Shown in pieces: positions 13,516 to 14,526 of a stretch of DNA of 14,526 nt. The stretch's first letter is position 1; every line of letters begins with the position of its first letter. A program made the position numbers and the translations under genes. This DNA is from a bacterium (lineage in GTDB: Bacteria > SZUA-182 > SZUA-191), in the NCBI GenBank assembly GCA_003230535.1, contig QIEW01000309.1, forward strand, positions 1 through 14,526. Direction: 5' to 3'. Under the pieces are notes generated by a model that saw nothing but the letters and a program-made list of their open reading frames with translations, was not told the DNA's origin and did not search any database.

Positions 13516-14226
13516 TTAACTAAACTTTCCACCACCCCAGATCACTTTTCCCAGAATTAAATTTTGTCTGTTATTGAGGAGCAAGGGAGGATAATCCCGG
13601 ATGGCCAAAGGGATGGCAATTATAGTTTTCCCTTCCATTCTGATCTCTCGGACCATACAGTTATCCTCTTTATCTCTCAAGATAACCATCTCTCTATCCA
13701 ACACGCGGGGATCACGCCGATAAGAATCCAGCACCACCAATGATCCCGGCCTGAAACAGGGGGCCATACTCTCATCATCAGCGCCAAGCCTAATCCCGCG
13801 ATATCGACCGCTATCCAAGGTGGGCTCTAAACATTCCGCCGGCAGGAAAACAAATTCCTCTATTTGCTTATCCTGAATATATTCCGGCGTCTTAACCGCC
13901 AGCGACTGGCTTATTACTGGAACCACTGTAAAAGTGCCTTCTTTTAATGTATTGTCAATTTGCTCAGACCAATCTTTTGGAGCTATCATCTCAAACACCG
14001 GTTCCCGAACAGCTTTAACTTCCGTATTTTCACTTATCAGTTCTGGAAGAGGAATACCTAAACCATCAGATAACTTGCATAGAGTGCGATAGGTTGGATT
14101 CTTAAGCTCCTGGTTCTCAATTTTAGAGAGATATTCCCGCTTAATTCCCGTCCTTTTCTCCAACTCTATCTGCGACATATTTTTTAGTTTTCGCATCCCC
14201 TTAACTCTTTTACCTATTTCCACCAT
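13516..14226 (-). CDS. HTH_3 (XRE) regulator with C-terminal S24/LexA-like domain
   Basis: Residues 1-65 form an XRE helix-turn-helix (GKRVKGMRKLKNMSQIELEK.. then REYLSKIEN). A linker follows to about 115, then a LexA/CI-type S24 domain with GADDESMAPCFRPGSLVVLD, where the predicted nucleophile is S153 (numbered from ATG 14226). The lysine that pairs with this Ser in LexA (VKRL-type motif) is replaced: CMVREIRM has Arg at 193. Self-cleavage is therefore doubtful; the domain may serve dimerisation or ligand sensing. ATG 14226 has GGGGG about 9 nt upstream. A TTG at 14232 is closer to that site and less likely. It probably controls its own promoter region, the divergent gene at 14516, and perhaps the sugar transferase that follows. 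Confidence 0.85.
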   Translation of the reverse strand: MVEIGKRVKGMRKLKNMSQIELEKRTGIKREYLSKIENQELKNPTYRTLCKLSDGLGIPLPELISENTEVKAVREPVFEMIAPKDWSEQIDNTLKEGTFTVVPVISQSLAVKTPEYIQDKQIEEFVFLPAECLEPTLDSGRYRGIRLGADDESMAPCFRPGSLVVLDSYRRDPRVLDREMVILRDKEDNCMVREIRMEGKTIIAIPLAIRDYPPLLLNNRQNLILGKVIWGGGKFS

Positions 14227-14350
14227 TTCCAAAGTCCCCCTTAAATGATTTATTAATATACACCTTATCCTCCTCCTTTATTCTTTATCAATTTGTTTTT
14301 GATTACCCTATATTTAAAGATACCTTTCTTCCTCCCATTATTCCCCATCT

Positions 14351-14372
14351 TAACAGAAAACTTACTGTTTTC
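14351..14372. promoter_or_regulatory. Imperfect inverted repeat AACAG..CTGTT, candidate operator
   Basis: AACAG (14352-14356) and CTGTT (14365-14369) are inverted around 8 bp, and GAAAAC/GTTTTC overlap them (14356-14361, 14367-14372). The half-site resembles the TTCCTGTTA motif repeated to its right. It lies in the shared upstream region of the regulator and the divergent gene. Confidence 0.45.
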
Positions 14373-14405
14373 ATTGTGCATTTTAGACCCGTTTTTCTTG
14401 GGAAT

Positions 14406-14447
14406 AATTCCTGTTATTTTTTTGTCGGTTTAGCAGAATTCCTGTTA
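14406..14447. promoter_or_regulatory. Two direct copies of AATTCCTGTTA, candidate operator pair
   Basis: AATTCCTGTTA occurs identically at 14406-14416 and 14437-14447, 31 bp apart (about three helical turns). An inverted relative, GAACAGGAA, is at 14498-14506. The second copy lies between and partly in the promoter elements of the plus-strand promoter, a placement expected of a repressor site. The neighbouring XRE regulator is the natural candidate. Confidence 0.5.
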
Positions 14448-14451
14448 AAAT
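14422..14451 (+). promoter_or_regulatory. Probable sigma-70 promoter of the divergent gene
   Basis: TTGTCG (14422-14427) and TAAAAT (14446-14451) are separated by 18 bp. Transcription would start near 14458, leaving about 57 nt to the ATG at 14516. The AATTCCTGTTA copy at 14437-14447 sits in the spacer and enters the -10. Confidence 0.45.
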
Positions 14452-14515
14452 AAGATCAATCAAGTAAAACGGCAATTTTATTTAGGGATAATTATCGGAA
14501 CAGGAAGGTTTTTCT

Positions 14516-14526
14516 ATGGAATTACC
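14516..14526 (+). CDS. Start of a plus-strand gene cut by the window edge
   Basis: ATG GAA TTA opens at the last 11 bases. A clear Shine-Dalgarno (GGAAGG at 14503-14508) sits 7 nt upstream and a promoter candidate 64 bp upstream. It is divergent from the XRE/S24 regulator. Only three complete codons are visible, so nothing can be said of the product. Confidence 0.5.

Overview
The window reads as a chromosomal segment of a Gram-negative-type, probably uncultured bacterium. The evidence is a SecF translocase subunit, a lipoprotein with a lipobox, a periplasmic SLT/LysM transglycosylase, a polyprenyl-phosphate sugar transferase and a sigma-54-type promoter. Base composition is moderate (roughly mid-40s % GC by eye), Shine-Dalgarno sites are of the AGGAG type, and intergenic spaces hold many small inverted-repeat elements. 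I cannot assign a phylum from the sequence alone. No tRNA, rRNA, CRISPR array or full transposase was seen.

Layout. (1) 1-10036 is a co-directional minus-strand block. Read in transcription order it holds recO, a nested inverted-repeat element, an SLT/LysM lytic transglycosylase, a second inverted-repeat element, mtnP (MTA phosphorylase), a translationally close lipoprotein, a PfkB sugar/nucleoside kinase, a DUF362 double-ferredoxin protein, an aroF-type DAHP synthase with its own extended -10 promoter, and secF without secD. It ends with a 43-residue membrane protein that has its own sigma-54-type promoter, a pair of palindromic upstream sites and a terminator. (2) 10037-11925 is a disturbed plus-strand island. 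It holds remnants of coding sequence, a flippase gene truncated after about 50 codons whose stop overlaps the start of a SAM methyltransferase (GTGA), and a cluster of REP-like hairpins. (3) 11926-14526 returns to the minus strand with a HTH/S24-fold regulator, a divergent polyprenyl-phosphate glycosylphosphotransferase and a tightly coupled 59-codon gene. At the right edge a plus-strand gene begins, and repeated TTCCTGTTA-like sites lie between it and the regulator.

How the genes may work together. The left block is mostly housekeeping: DNA repair, cell-wall turnover, purine/methionine salvage (mtnP with a PfkB kinase), aromatic synthesis and protein export. The right part looks like the eroded edge of a surface-polysaccharide locus: flippase relic, methyltransferase and initiating sugar transferase next to a DNA-binding regulator. 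The sugar transferase lacks several family-typical catalytic residues and the regulator lacks the S24 catalytic lysine, so both may have changed roles.

The most notable signals are the compact sigma-54 unit at 144-556, the degenerate sugar transferase, the flippase-methyltransferase junction, and the repeated operator-like motif at 14351-14506.
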